Shown in pieces: positions 23,601 through 37,258 of a stretch of 64,000 bases of DNA (its first letter is position 1; every line of letters starts with the position of its first letter). The position numbers were made by a program, and so were the translations under genes. The notes under the pieces are model-generated. The model saw only the letters and a list, made by a program, of their open reading frames with translations, made no database searches and was not told the DNA's origin. Origin of the DNA: Tanytarsus gracilentus (taxonomy: Eukaryota > Arthropoda > Insecta > Diptera > Chironomidae); the NCBI GenBank assembly GCA_038502055.1, contig JAXRKN010000039.1:3658001-3722000 (forward strand), given 5' to 3'.

Positions 23601-26600
23601 TCGCTGCATATTTTTAACATCCCGTGAGGGGCTTTCCCAGAAAAACTTTTATATTTGCTTCCGATTGAAATTAAAAGCGACTAAAGTTTTTAATGCAAAC
23701 TATGTATGTTTTTTCGTTGTTGTATTTAATCTAAAACTTGTCAAAAATCGTCAATCTATCGTATCTTAAATTATAAATTTTTCGATATCAAAAGCTCCCT
23801 CGTTGACAATAAGAGAATCATAATTGACATCTTGGGAGCTCTGGATTTGAAATCGAGCTCTAAGCTTTAATGTGCAATTAAAGTCGTTTTAAAAGCTAAT
23901 CAGATATAATTGGAGAGTGAAAATTTTTATGAAATATCAAGAAGAATTAAATTCTAAAATTTTAAAAGCATTCAAAAATTTCTCACTCAAGTAAAAGCAC
24001 AACAAAAAAGCGCCATGCAATCATTTTTGTCCAGCCGACCGTTGAAATGGTTTGACTAAAAAAGCTTTTAGTGTGATGAGAGAGAGAAAAGGATTCCATT
24101 ATACCGCTGTCGCTACTGTGCCTTATGGTCCCACACAAAAAAGGTTTTTCTTTCATTCAGCGTTCCCCATGTGAAATTTTTGCTTATTGATGTAAAACCG
24201 TCGTGCATTTCAAAAAGATATTTTTTGTTTACGTGTGATGTGTGGAGTTGCCAAAAGGTATTGACAAATCGTGAGTCGATGGAATATTTCGCAATTTATA
24301 AAGGGTTGAATTTTCTTTTGTTCAAGGTTGTCTCAAGGCTGTGTCGAGGACGTGGGATTGTAAACTTTGGTACTTCCAAGAAAATGTGTTCTTTTTAAGG
24401 CTAAAATTTAACTTCTAAAAAAGGTTTTGAAATAATTAGTTAAAGCTTCCGAGAAGTAAATTTAAATGAAAAATCTAATCAAAATTTTGAAAATTAATTT
24501 CATCTACAAAATTTATTCTTAATTTTATTATTAAATTTATCCGTAAATATTATTTCAATTTAACCCACCTGCACAAAAATAAATTGACAATGCGTGAAAC
24601 AAAAGAGAAAAAATTACATGACATTTCCAAGGAATCAGAAAGCGAAATTGTTGAGCCATAAAATTTCTCTTCTTCATTGTTGGCGGCGTGTGATGTTACG
24701 AAATTTGTTATGGCAGTGCGTGGGAAGTTAACAAGAGCTCATGAAAATAATAAGACAGTCATAAGATGACAGGAAATTGACTTTTTCATATCCTGTTTAT
24801 TATTTCTGTGATGGGTGAATTATGGTGATGATGATTGAGGGTGAAAGGTGGATGATGTTTTGAGGTTTTCGTTGGAAAAATAATTGGAGACTTTTTAAAT
24901 TAAAAAAAGATGATTTTTTATTTAAAATAATTTTTTAAGAATTTTTGTTTCAGATTTTCTTATTCAAGACCACAAAATATTCCATAAAATCTTCAGAGAC
25001 ACCTTGCAGAAAACTACCTCCAATTGTTGCTCGTGTTAGAAAAGAAGAAACTTTTATCGTTTTCCGTCCTTGACTCTGCCTCGATAATAAATTCATCGTA
25101 AAGGTTTAACTTAACAAGCGAAAAAGCTTTTTTCTCATTTCCACTTGGTCCCAACTGTAAATAATGACGACATCATTGAACAAGTCGAGTCAGCTTGCCG
25201 GAATTCGTTGTTAATTTTTTCATTCCGGCATAAATCGAAGTCTCGTGTCGTCATGGAAAATTTTGTCTCTTTAGGGTGTTATTGAAGAGTAAATATTCGA
25301 TAATATGAAAAAACGTGACTCAATACTGATTTCGAGACTCGTCGGTACATATTTGAAACTCGTGTGATGGGACATGATTTTAATTTTAAAATGATGAACG
25401 TAAGTTTTCATTTTCTACTTTTTAAATTCATAAAATTTATCATTTTATTCAAGCAAAACCAATTTTTATATCCCATTCAAATTTACGACACAAAAAAATG
25501 CAACAAAAAGCCTGCAGAGTGAACCATAAAATCTAATTGCGATCGGTTTTCATTTTATCTCACCTCAAAATGTTCTCCTGCACTAATAATTCAATTTTAA
25601 TACACAAACTTCATTATGAGTCGAAAATAAAATTTTCAACTTCCACGCGAGGCTCTTTTGTGAGTGGCCACATTTTATTCGAATTAAGGTTTTTATTTCA
25701 ACCCCGCAGGAGAGCTGAGCGGTAATTTAATTTTCATGCAGTGCAAAAAAATATAGTGAGATATCATGCAAATTTTACCACTCATAAAATTTTTAGGATT
25801 TCCTGCTTTTTAGTATTTTGCAAACATTTGTTAAAAAACTTTATCATTTCATAAACATTGGACATAAAATAATTTTTTTGATACGAATAAAATCTTGCTA
25901 TTAAGCTTCAAAAACTTTCAATTGTTTAATTTATCATTAAACTGCTAATTTTGACTTTTTGCTTTATAATTCAAAAATCTGCACGGTAAGCTAAAAAATT
26001 AATTGCCATCATCATCCAAAGCAGCGAACATTTCGAGAAAAAGCAAGAAAAGCAATTAAAAATCTCATTTCGTGCTTCATTTTTGTTTTTAATAAAAAAA
26101 TTATTTCACCTCCGTGCGCACTCGGGATTAGTTACATGACGTGTGTAACAAGGTCAGTTGGAAAATTAATTTTTAAGTCGTCGAGAGGAGATTTTAGATT
26201 ATGTTTGAGCGAGAATTAAAATTGAACATGTTAAATCATTCTTGTCGGTCAGCTTTTGCTCACATGCAAATAAATTTTCAATTTTCATCAACATTCAGTA
26301 GATTTTTTGAATGCATTCAATCAACCTTGATTGAATAGTCGAGGATTAGATAAAAGAGAGAAAAATTGATCAAAATGTGTTTGGAGCGGCAATGAGCCGG
26401 ATGAGAGAAATAAAATTACGATCAAGATTTTATTTGGAAGGATTTGTGGAAGTCGAAAATAAAAAAGTTTGTGTTAATCTGGCGAGGGATGGGAAATTTA
26501 TTTGAGACAGAAATTTGGTTAAATATTTTTAAAAATTTAAAATTTTTTAGTTCTAGTTTCTCATCCCTCGACCACTTTACTACATTTTCTTTTTTTATTT

Positions 26601-27130
26601 TTATTGCAAAAATAATAAAACTGCTGCAACCAACACATCTTGTATCTCAACCCAATCTTCATATCTCACGTTCATACGGACCTGCATAGGGAGAAAGTAC
26701 TTTGCAGTGCAATGTGCCAGTAAATCTCGTGCTAAAGCTCTAAAACTGATGGAATTGTATGCACACCCTCCTGAAAACTATTAAAGTTTTTCAATTATGA
26801 AGAATAAATACTCGAGTTTCTCGAAATTATGAGTAAGGCTCGGGTTGCACACAACTGAAAATTAATATTGCAACAATGAAAACTTTTCCAATTTCACGAA
26901 CGCTTTTTTGTTTTAGAAAGTTTCAATTGTGTTCCTTCCACACAGTGATTTCATTGAATGTAAAATTTCGCATAAAGCTTTAATTTGGAATTCAACACAG
27001 CGAAGTAAATTTTACCACTTTTGCCTTCTAGGAAGGTTTCAGATTAACATGTTGACATATAAATGGTGCATAAAAAAGTAATCGGTATAAATTAAATTAA
27101 ATTAAAATAAAATTTATATTAAAAATCAAT
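14614..27130. other. Long AT-rich region without recognisable genes
   Basis: About 12.5 kb in which every open frame is short (up to about 88 codons), Phe/Lys/Ser-biased and unsupported by motifs or splice structure. No tandem array, terminal inverted repeat or tRNA was noticed by eye. It could hold distal regulatory DNA or large introns of genes outside the window. Confidence 0.5.
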
Positions 27131-27143
27131 GCATTAACACTTT

Positions 27144-27776
27144 TTAGGTTTGTGTTGTCCAGAAGGGCCAAGTTGTTTCATTATTAAAGTTGGTTAAACT
27201 TGGTGTAATTTCAGGTAATGTAGTGCTCGTTGTTGATGTACTGCTTGTAGTTGTCGTGTCGGCATTCCTGGTTGTTGGATCTTGAGTGCTTAAAGTTGTG
27301 ACAACAGTTGTCAAAGGACTTGTAGTTGGATTTTCAAAGCTGCTTGTAGTTGTTTCATCGAAATTATTTATTTTTTTAAAATAGAAAGTATTAGAGAAGA
27401 GTTGGAAATTTAAAAAATAATAATAAATAATAATTTAAATTAAATTTTAAAATTTATAAATTCTTTCTTTTGCTTTATTTTGATTATCTAAAAAAATAAA
27501 ATTAACTTAAAATAATTTACTAATGTTAATAATTATTTTACCTTGTTTTGGTGGCGGATAGTAAAAATTGTAAATTGCATCACCCACTCTGATACCACTT
27601 GAACCTTCAATTTTGACATTATTTTGAGAAGTGCCATTTAAATCTTGATTAAAACTTTCGTTTGAAAAATTGTTGGCATTCTGCACCGTCAGTTGATTCA
27701 CAAGCGAACTATTCACCGTTGTGTCGGAAATTGTTGAAAATGAAAGTCTAGGGCGTGAAGTTGTCGCCACCTCCAT
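27144..27776 (-). CDS. Candidate Ser/Thr/Asn-rich secreted or mucin-like gene fragment
   Basis: Two minus-strand blocks look coding. Block 1 (27776-27543) encodes a Ser/Asn-rich segment with several N-glycosylation sequons (NSS, NES, NGT), then GDAIYNFYYPPPKQ, and ends at a donor CAAG|GTAAAA. Block 2 (about 27372-27144) encodes a Thr-rich run (TTTTSSTSTTSTTLP) ending TTWPFWTTQT-stop, typical of O-glycosylated mucin stems. I could not find an acceptor joining the blocks in phase, so their connection is inferred from strand and proximity. A further exon may lie at 28444-28205 (minus; MFKIYCRKFYLIFLLF start, donor CTACAAG|GTAATG), which would join block 1 in phase at the acceptor AACAG|AGTAATGG. 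Family unknown. Confidence 0.3.
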
Positions 27777-28444
27777 TACTCTGTTCTTTGCGCGTTCGAG
27801 AGTTTTTTAAATGATTTTTTTTTATTCGGGGAAATCAGAAATTATTATCGGGTTAAGTTATCATGAAAATATTTTCAAGTGTTTTCGAGTCATAAAAAAA
27901 TTTAAAATAAATCTTATCAATAAACGAAAGAGATAAAAAATGCTAAACGTAAAAAATTAGTTTAGCAAATTTTTATTCAATTTTTTTTTTAAAAAAAAAC
28001 AAATTTTGAAACGCGTTCAACTAAAAAATTTAATTAAAAAATTCATTACGATTCTAGAAAAGTCATTTTGAATGTCCAAAACAATCAGAATGAGATTTGC
28101 GATAGATAAAAAATTTAAATTGATTTTTTGTTTCACAAAAAAAATTAAATTCTGTACATGTCTAAAAGTACCTAAAACAGATACAAAAAATTCCATTACC
28201 TTGTAGATACCAAAATGCCAAGGGATGAATTCGTACAATAGAATTTTAGTATGAATTGAATTTTAAAAATATTCCCAAATTTATTAAAACATTTCAAACA
28301 GTTCCATTTCTTGTTTTTAGGCTCTTTTCCATGCGGATATGTGAGTTGAAATTTAAATGCGACACCGACCAGATCGAAATCAATTGGCGTCGGAGAAAAA
28401 AGTAAAAAAATCAAATAGAATTTCCGGCAATAAATTTTAAACAT

Positions 28445-30697
28445 GACTGGATCCTTTTCTCATCTCGCACGTGAATCGAAAAATACTCTTGAAAAAGTTT
28501 GAAAATACATAAAAATATATGTTGTGGTAGGAAATTATAAACCGCAATAACTAATACCCCAATTTGGAGCTTTTGTGGTTAGGAAAAGGAAAAAGGACCA
28601 TTTTTAGTGAATAAAGATTCATATCCAAGTTCGATTGTTATTGGAGTGGAAAATTGAAAATAATTTATTTAATTGATAAAACGAAAATTTCAAAAATGTC
28701 TCAATAATAAACAAATCCACCTCTTTAACCTGGCACGTGTTCCTAAATTTTATCATCAAATGCAAATGAACAAAATGTTTATTTTCATCCCTTTCTCTCA
28801 AAATAAATGTTTATTTTATATTGGAGGTTATTTAATTTAGTTTTGAGGTAGAACATTAACACAATACCATAAACTTTTCTCTTGTAGTTTTCTCTTTTTG
28901 CTTCTATCGTACCCAAGCATAATAATTTCTGTGTGTCTTTGAACCCTAACATAAATTTTTGTAAGTTTCACGGTCGAGGTCGAAATTGAAAGTTTATGTT
29001 GGCTTTTATTGTATCTGAAAAAGGTAAGAGTGAATGAGCTTAATAAATTTTCTGAAACCGTTCGGTTTATTTTTAAAATTCATTAATTTATTTTGTAAGT
29101 TTTTCTGAAATTTAAAACACCACAAAGATCGATGCCTTTAAAAGTCAATTTTCCCAGAAAAAAATCTTTAAACTTCTTCAAAGCAAAAAAAAACTTTTTC
29201 AAGTATTTTCTACTTCAATTGAAAGCTCAATGAAATCAAATCAATTGAAGAAACAAGTGGAAGCAACTTAAAAGGAAATTTATTTCCTCGCAGCTAAAAG
29301 AATCTCCTCAATTACGCTCAATTAGAAAGCTGACAAGCGGATGATGAAAGAAGAAAAACGCAATTTAATCTCGTTCAATAAATCTTTTACAATCTGCACC
29401 GTTAGTGAAGCGCTGAGAGGAAAAAGTTTTTATTGGTCCCAAGGGACGAAATGGTGACACAAAAGATGATTTAAAAATTTAAATTAATTAAATTTGAAAA
29501 TATTTATAAGCAAAATATTGTTTTAAATTTTTTTTAACCGTCACATTGCACTCAGGGATGCAATTTCAAGTTTTTTTTTCAGTTTCTTCAATAAACTTCT
29601 TTTGACCTTTTGCCATTTTCTCTTCTTTTATCATCAACAAGACAAATAAAATCTGCGAAAGAAATTTTCTCAATCAATTATGCTCTTGTGTGAATGCAAA
29701 GAAGAACATTGAGGTTCTTAATTAACGAAACACACACACTGTAGGATAAGTTAAATTAAATAAAAATAGAGACATGCTGAGGGACTTGATTGATGGCATA
29801 ATCAGGCTTTAATCGGTCATTCAATCATGTGAGTTGCTTCAATATACAAAAAGTTAAACAGCATGCCTAAAAGAAAGAAAATCTGACACTGAGCTGGTGA
29901 ATGAGATTGAAATCTGATGGATGAGCAAATGAGGAAAAAAGTAAGAAATTTTCATAAAAAAAATAGAAATAATTTTCAAATATTTGCAAGCTGTTAAAAA
30001 TGTATATACAAATTGAAATTAATTAAAGTTTTCAACAGCCTTCAGCAACATTGAATTGCAGAAATTCAATCCTTAACCTCCATTTAACTCATTCCTCGAA
30101 AACAATCACATCAACTCATCTCTTACATCTCCACTCACATGAGAATTTCCTTAAATTCAATTTGAAATGAAATTGATGTTAGATGGAGCAGAATTTCTCT
30201 CTCGCATGCACATTTCTGAATTGTATGTTCATGTGAATGAATCGATGAGGAAACTGAATGATTTTACAGATGTTCATGACTGTTTGTCGTCTGTAAAACG
30301 GTTGCAATGACAAACATTTGAGATGTTTGATGAAATTGTGAAATAAAGTGGAGAATTTGAAGGTTGGAAATGAAGTTGTTTTTGACATTGAAGAGACGAG
30401 TGCGTGGGAAGGTTAAAAATTTAATTTTGATATAAAAATTCAAAAATTTACAAATTATCTAACAACACTTTGAATGAGTCTCATCATCAATTAATCTTCA
30501 CCCTCAAGAAGTGTTTTGTTTCCTCTCAATTACCGACTCATCTTCGGTGATTAAATTTTCCTCCTCTCAAAGTTGTTACTCAAGTGTCAATTTGATCAAA
30601 TTAATCTATTTGAGATGCTATTGAAACAGTTTTCTTTCTCTAATAACAAAATTTAATATCAATTTTTTATTTAAACAGCTGAAAAATTTGCTACATT
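28445..30697. other. Intergenic region, no gene seen
   Basis: AT-rich sequence downstream of the lipase-like gene; only short unsupported frames. Confidence 0.55.
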
Positions 30698-31656
30698 TCA
30701 ATTCTTCGAGAATGGAGACGTGGTGTTTGTGGACAAATAGTAATTGACAGTTAGTTTATCGTCACGATTGTCGGTCGTGATATCAGAGAAAAATCCCATC
30801 GATGATTTCGAGTGAAGGTTGCATGTTGTGGCGTTGAAAACTTTCACACCTGGTGGACATTCGTTGGCGATAAATTTATAGGTTTTGGGTTTCAACTCAA
30901 TTGACTCAGCAAAGTACATCCAGACTCGGAAGTGATCACAAAGAGCTGGAAAAAATTTAATAATTTTGAAACTTTAACTTAGAAAATATTTTTTCATTCC
31001 TCACCATCTCCAAAACATCCCGGTTGATCTTTTCCACCATTTGGCCAATAATCAACATGTCCATTAGTTGTTGGCATTCCGAAAATCTCATCAGTGTGAA
31101 TGATATCGACGAACCTTGCGTCCGTTCTTTTAATTTCGTAAGGAGCTAAAAATGGTGCATTTGCAAGGTTGTGAGGATTAAGTCCAGTGATTCTGGCAAT
31201 TGGCAATGAAGCGTTGTTGAAAAATTTTCCAACATAACCGGCGACAAATGATCCAAGTCCGAACGCAATAACGTGAAGTCTCTTAGTCCTTAAATTGCTT
31301 TTGATTAATTCTTTTAAAATTATGTCAGCTTCTTTGAACATTTTTTTCACACCATAAGCATCAGTTGGACATGTACTCCAGTCAACAAAAAGGACATTTG
31401 AGTTGTCCCAAAGTTTCAGCAACGATTTAATCATTGTTTGAGAAGTTTCATCAGTGAATGGTTGACCAAGTCCGGGAATATACACAAAAGTTCTTAATTT
31501 ACTGTGAAAATAATCGCTGTCAGCCAGCGAAAGATTTTTAACATCTTTAGAAGTGAAAATGTGACGATCCGTAATATTTTTTCCCATAAAATAAACTCGA
31601 ACTTCTGCTTGAGCGGATATGAACAAAAAACTTGTTATTAAAATTATTAAATTCAT
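30698..31656 (-). CDS. Pancreatic-lipase-family protein, predicted catalytically dead
   Basis: Two exons (31656-31005 and 30945-30698, intron 59 bp, phase 1) give 299 aa. Residues 1-17 are a signal peptide (MNLIILITSFLFISAQA). The neutral lipase fold is clear from VYIPGLGQPF, NVLFVDWST, HVDYWPNGGKDQPGC and LCDHFRVWMYFAESI. The nucleophile motif, normally GHSLGAH, reads AFGLGSF here, so the catalytic Ser is Gly. The acid residue in ITGLDPAG is Asn (ITGLNPHN). Only the third triad member, His in CDH, remains. Length and architecture match insect secreted lipases and the yolk-protein group, whose members lost catalysis and act as storage or binding proteins. Lipid binding or transport is therefore more likely than hydrolysis. 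An intact-triad relative lies about 6 kb away at 37.3-38.5 kb on the same strand. Confidence 0.93.
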
Positions 31657-33040
31657 CTTAACTTGATGATTGTCAGAAAGTAACTGATAAAAATTATTTT
31701 TCTATCTTAAATTTAATTACTAGGACAAGGTTTGAGTGACGTGTGTAACGAGATGTTTTCGAAACTACGCGTTAGACATTGAAGATGAGCTGTATTGAAG
31801 GTTGATTAATTAAACGCGTGAAAAATTAATTTTAAGATCAATAAATTATAAAAAGTTTGATCAAGAAGTGAATTTTAAATTAAATTTGAAACAAACACGA
31901 AAAACTCTTTAAATTCCAGATGCATTTCTCAAATAAATACTTTAATCCACGAAATCCATCGCAGCTCAAATGCAATAAATCTAATCAACTTTTTCTTCAT
32001 CTCAGCCATGAATCAAGAAAATCACTGCGGGAATTGCAAACAAATATTTACAAAAAAGCTTTCGCCTCCCTAAAGAAGCATTTTGATGACGTTTTGAATT
32101 TAAAGTTCCTTCGTTCTCAATTGTTTTTGTCATTTGATTTACATCCAGCCAAACGAGATTTTCAATCTCTCTCTTTTTTTCTCAAGCTGCCAGCAAAGAA
32201 TGAAAAGTTTTTTATCATCACTGTACATGAGGAAGAACACGACAGAATTATGTGAAATTTGGGATTTGCAGTACACAGCAATTGCTTTCGGCTTCATGCT
32301 GACTGATGCTGCAGAACTGTCATGACAGAAAGAGATTCATTGAAATTTGCAAGCACACGTCAGCAGATTTATATTTTCAGTAAAATATTGAATTTAAAAG
32401 ATGAAAGAAAGAAATGAAAATTTTTAAAAATTGATGTAAAATTCTATTAAAAAATAAATGTTTGAATTTTGCTAAAAATCAACAAAATCTAAATTTACTT
32501 TCTTTTACACAGGATGTGCCGCCAGTGTCTCAATAAAAATATTTCTATTTATAGAAAATAGGCAAACACCCGCAGATAATGTCACCATTGAGGTTTAGCT
32601 CCAAAATTTAATTTCAATAAACGCACTTGAAAAGTTTCAGATTAATTTTGCCAAAAAAATAATTGAAAAGAGGCTCGAGTGACTTTTCTTTGAATCCATT
32701 TTTTTGTGAAAACACTTCTTTAATTTCCCGGGACAGAAATATTTTCGGAAAAACTTTTTTTATTTTTTATTATCCAAAAGTGTAATGACAAAGTTTTACG
32801 AGCTTTACCTTGTCTGGCGGTGAGGAATGTTAACAGACAAAAACACATTTTATATTAATTTATTAAATTTTTTCTTTAATTGATCATTTTTAATACTGTA
32901 TGCTTTAAATTTCCATATAAAAGCGTTTTGTGTGGAATTAAGCAAAAAATATCATTGTGTCACTCATTCTAGATCAGTGATGCTTTCAAAAAAATAATAT
33001 AAATATTTTTTATGCCTTAAAAATTAAAATTGTCATTAAA
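31657..33040. other. Intergenic region, no gene seen
   Basis: Sequence between the two minus-strand genes. A 111-codon plus frame (31920-32255) has no motif or splice support. An initiator-like ATCAGTT for the lipase-like gene lies near 31690 (minus). Confidence 0.55.
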
Positions 33041-35869
33041 TCACTTCATAAAATGATTCAAAAGCTTTCCGGCAGGTACCTCCACGAATAAAAACAGCAA
33101 AGAAGCTAAAATGGTTGAAATCACCAAATCTCCAGCAATTATATGCAGGAACCATGAAATATCATAGTGTGAAAGCTCCTTTAGATTTGTTACTGCCATT
33201 ATGATGTAAATGTCATGAACAAGATAAATACTTAAACTCAATCTTGCAATTGGTTGCCACAGAGGATGTGAGAGTAGATATCTGAATACATTTCCACTCC
33301 TCAACTGATGAAAAGCGAAGATAATCCAGCCAAAGAAGACGACTGCGACAATCCTGTGAGTGGCCTCGTAAAATGCAACAACAAAACGTTGTGGTTTAAG
33401 AAGTTCATAATAAACTTGTGTAACGATGAAGAGCGTCATTGTCGTAATCCACCAAATGTATTTTGATCTCTGTCGGGAGAGGATTTGAGTGTGAAAATTA
33501 TTATTTGAGAAATGAAGATTATGAAAAGTTTTATGAAAATTGAATGGAAATTTAATGAAATACAGTAGAGTCGGAGTAAATTGAACTAAATTAAAATTTA
33601 TGTCGATTTAAATAAAAAAAATTATATTGAGACTTTACTTATACACGAGTCATAAAGAGACTTTACTTCTAGTCATAATTTTTTCACTCAATCTACCCCA
33701 AAATCTCTACTGTATCAATTACCATCCTTCCGCGTGGAGGAGCCAAACGATGATAGGGAAGTTCCGATATGATTCCTCCACCCTTTCCTTTTCTACCTCT
33801 CTGAAAGCTTTCAAAATGCAGAAGCACATTTCTAACACGACTATAAAGTAAAGTTGAACATGATTTACCCTTCGAATTTTAAATTGATTTGTTCCCTGTT
33901 GCATTGTGTACATGATGTAGCCGAGACAGATACCAACGAGCCATTGTCCTAAGCGATAGTGTGCTTGGCGATAGATTATGAATTCTGATACTGTGTTACT
34001 GGTGGGGAAAATTGAAAAAAGGATTTTAGCATTTAGAGAGAAATTACTAAAAATTTTAAGTGAAACAGAATAGAGAATTTATAAACCCCTTGAGCACTTA
34101 CTTATAGATTCCAAAGAAGATGCTGACTTGAATTGAAATTATCACAATTCCAATTAGCCAAAAGCTTTTGAAGCCAAATTTCCAAATGACAAAAACAAAG
34201 ACGGGCGACACGATAAAGAGTTGCAGATCGGCATTGAGGTACCATGTGTGAATGAGACACTAAAAATGAACGTTTTATGAGATGTAACACGTTGCTGCCA
34301 ATAAACTCACGACATCATTGGGATTGACGTAATTCTGTATCATGAGCAGTGCGGACCACCAGTAATTTTGACAGTAGCCTATGTGCGTTTCCAAAAAGCG
34401 TATCTGTGGTCCACTTACTAATGCATGAGGCAGGAAGCTCAACATGAACAGCATGAGAGCAGCGAAGGGAAGAAGAAAACGAATGTAGCGATTGAAATAC
34501 ATTTTGGCCGGACTGAGCTTTTTCCTGTGCGTAAAATTTCCGTTAGTAAATTGAAAATGACAATGCACTCATCAACTTACGAGTCCAACAGTTTGAGGCA
34601 TGAAAGTGAAACGAGAATCGACGACACGAGGAAAAAAATGTCCACTGGATAATCGATTGTGAAGAGAGCGCCAATTATCATTCCCACAAAATTGTTTGCC
34701 GTCATTGGTCGTGACGTCATTCTTCCATTGCGATATGCACGATGGCCCGCTATAACGCCATATGCTGACAATGCTCGCAATCCATTGAAGCATTCGATCA
34801 TTTTTGGGCTCTTTGTGTAGTCGACGTGAAGAAGAATTTTCATATTTGAGTAGAGCGAGAACAAGGTCAAAGGCATTTTGGCTTCATCTAGAGAAATGAT
34901 TTAGATTAAAAGCACGGATTTAAAAGTTAGTTTTGAAATTCCCAATTGACGTGAAAATCACCGCATGAATCACATTTAGAAAACTCCCAAAACGATTATC
35001 AAAAATAAAATTAATTGTTCAAAGAAAAAAAACCTGACTCACTTAGTCGCTTTCGCATTTTGATCTCGTAAACTGTGCTCACGATTGTTGCCAATATCAG
35101 AAACGCAATTATAAAACTGAAAATTCACCAAAATTTACAACTTTTAGTTCATTAAAATCAAAACCAACTCACATCACAAAATAATCGAGAATAGAGAGAG
35201 AAATTTGATTTTTTACTTGACATAATGGATTTCCGGTCAGAATCAAATCAGCACGACCAAGCCAAGAGTTTGCAAATTGCCGCACTTGAGTCGGATTGCA
35301 AGTGGCTGGAACACAAATGCCCGTTTCAAATCTCAAATTATGCTGACGGGCTAAAAGTCCTCTGAAATTTCAAATAACGATGGTAATGGATTAAAAATTA
35401 AATCCGACGGATTTAAAAATTATTATTTAAATTAAACTTCTTAAAGTTAAATCCGATTGGGATTAAATTTAAATTCTAATTTTAAAAAGTGTCGCACCAC
35501 TGGCTTAATATTTACAAGCATTATAACTCACATATCTCTCCACGTCAGTCGCTCACTATCGATAGGTGCTCCAATTGACGAAGAAGCATGATTGAGCGTA
35601 CAATACTGACCTTCGATTACACCCACTTCATCAACCCGAGGTTCATGACGAAAATCAAGGCATTCAGTAAATAAACCAAACTGACGAGTGCCTCGATGGA
35701 GAATACCCGGTGGTAATTTTGCATACATATCAAGCACTGAGATAAGATAAGATTTATTTTGATTTTTTTGTGAAAATTTCTATTTTAAAAATGACTCACT
35801 TCTCATAGCCCAAAGCTCACGACGGCTTAGTGAAGCGTTAAAATAATTTAATTGCGTTTCACAGCTCAT
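33041..35869 (-). CDS. NRF-type (nose resistant to fluoxetine) acyltransferase-3 membrane protein
   Basis: Nine exons (minus): 35869-35800, 35736-35532, 35361-35173, 35116-35043, 34887-34581, 34524-34311, 34259-34102, 33998-33869 and 33469-33041, totalling 591 aa with every junction in phase. The N-terminal NRF domain has ELWAMRMLDMYAKLPPGIL, FTECLDF and GICVPATC. A first transmembrane helix (FIIAFLILATIVSTVY) follows. The acyltransferase-3 region then has CFNGLRALSAYGVIAGH with its conserved His, VDIFFLVSS, and HTWYLNADLQLFIVSP, a hallmark of the NRF-6 subfamily. Several further helices end with LSIYLVHD and a C-terminal FVEVPAGKLL. Such proteins sit in the membrane and are linked to lipid or sterol transport and acyl transfer in worms and flies. 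No signal peptide precedes the NRF domain, so an upstream exon may be missing. The substrate is unknown. Confidence 0.94.
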
Positions 35870-37258
35870 TTTTGAATTTAAAATTTATAAAACTATTGCA
35901 AGGTTTGTAAAACCAAAACTTTAAATAATTTTTAAAACTTATTTTTTACAATTTTTTTCGGTCTTTCCTGAGTGAAATTTAGAAAAATACTACACAATGT
36001 TTTATACAATTACTTTATGCTCAAATAATCTTTATCTTATCGCGTTATCTGATAACGGTTCTTTTGTGCGATATTAAAAAGACATCAAGGGATCGTAACT
36101 TTGAAACTTTTTTAAATTTTTTAAAAAATTTAGTTAAAATTGAGAAAATTTTAATTTTTCAGTTATTTTTTCATTTCCTTTTAAAACTTAACAGGAGGAG
36201 GAAACTTGCAATTTAAATTAGATATACCGTAAATTTAGTTAATTCAAAAATTGTCGTCCCTTAAAATCATTTTAAAATTGCTTAATTAAATAGTTACACG
36301 TGACTTTATTTTATAAAGAGCTTAATTTGATAATTAATTGTATCATTAATCCCCATCGAAGTTTTGCACTTGAAATAAGGAATTAAAATTTGAAAATTTC
36401 TTAATCCATTCAATAATGAAATTTTGTATTTTATTCCATTTTTTTATATTCTGAAGTAATGCGAAGACTCCCACTTGCAGCAGATAATTTTCACACCAAC
36501 ATCGTCGAAACGAGATTAATTAATCAATCGGTAAACAAATTAATTAATTGAAATCACATAAACGTGTTATTTTTCACACGGAGAACATTTTGAGTAAATA
36601 TTTTCATGTTGGCGAATCGACTGAAATTTAAGAGGTTTTGTGAAAATAAAGCAATGAAATTAATTAATTTATGAATAAAAATTTTGAACTCGATTTTTAT
36701 ACTTGAAAACTTTCATGACAACCGATAAATTCGTCCAGACAATCCATAATCTCCATTCAAATGATTTATGTGAATTTTTCACGTTCTTTTTTAATGCAAA
36801 ACTTTTTCCATTCCTCAAAGAACTTCCTAAGAACTTTTCTCGATTTGCTTTGCTACATCAAGCAAAACTAGCTCTACAGCAGGTCCATCAATCATCTCTT
36901 ATCAATTTTTCTTTCACACTTTTTCTTGAGGGTATTAACATCGTCAAAGCGAGAGAAAAACATAAAAGCTGAGAAAATCAAGCAGACGTGACCGTATAGC
37001 GGTGATTTTTATCTAAATTATGAATAGAGATGGCAAAGTAATTGCAGCAACTTTCGAGTGCTTTTTACACCTAATAAATGTCAGCGATGAGTCATGTTGA
37101 CATTTCAAAGCGAGCGCATGGTGGATTTTAAGGTAGAGAAACTCAGATTTTTTGAAAAATATTTGCACTTTACCACGACTTAAGGACACTTTAAAAATTT
37201 AAATTATTATAAGCATTAGGTATATAAAAATATTTTGAGGTCAAACTCCAACTCATTT
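35870..37258. other. Intergenic region, no gene seen
   Basis: AT-rich spacer upstream of the acyltransferase. An 89-codon plus frame (36703-36972) is not supported. A signal-peptide exon of the acyltransferase could hide here, but I could not identify one. Confidence 0.5.

Noticed and set aside
33719..33913. 64-aa ORF as a separate gene
   Set aside because: It is acyltransferase exon 8 read through its donor (GTAAAT at 33868) into the intron.
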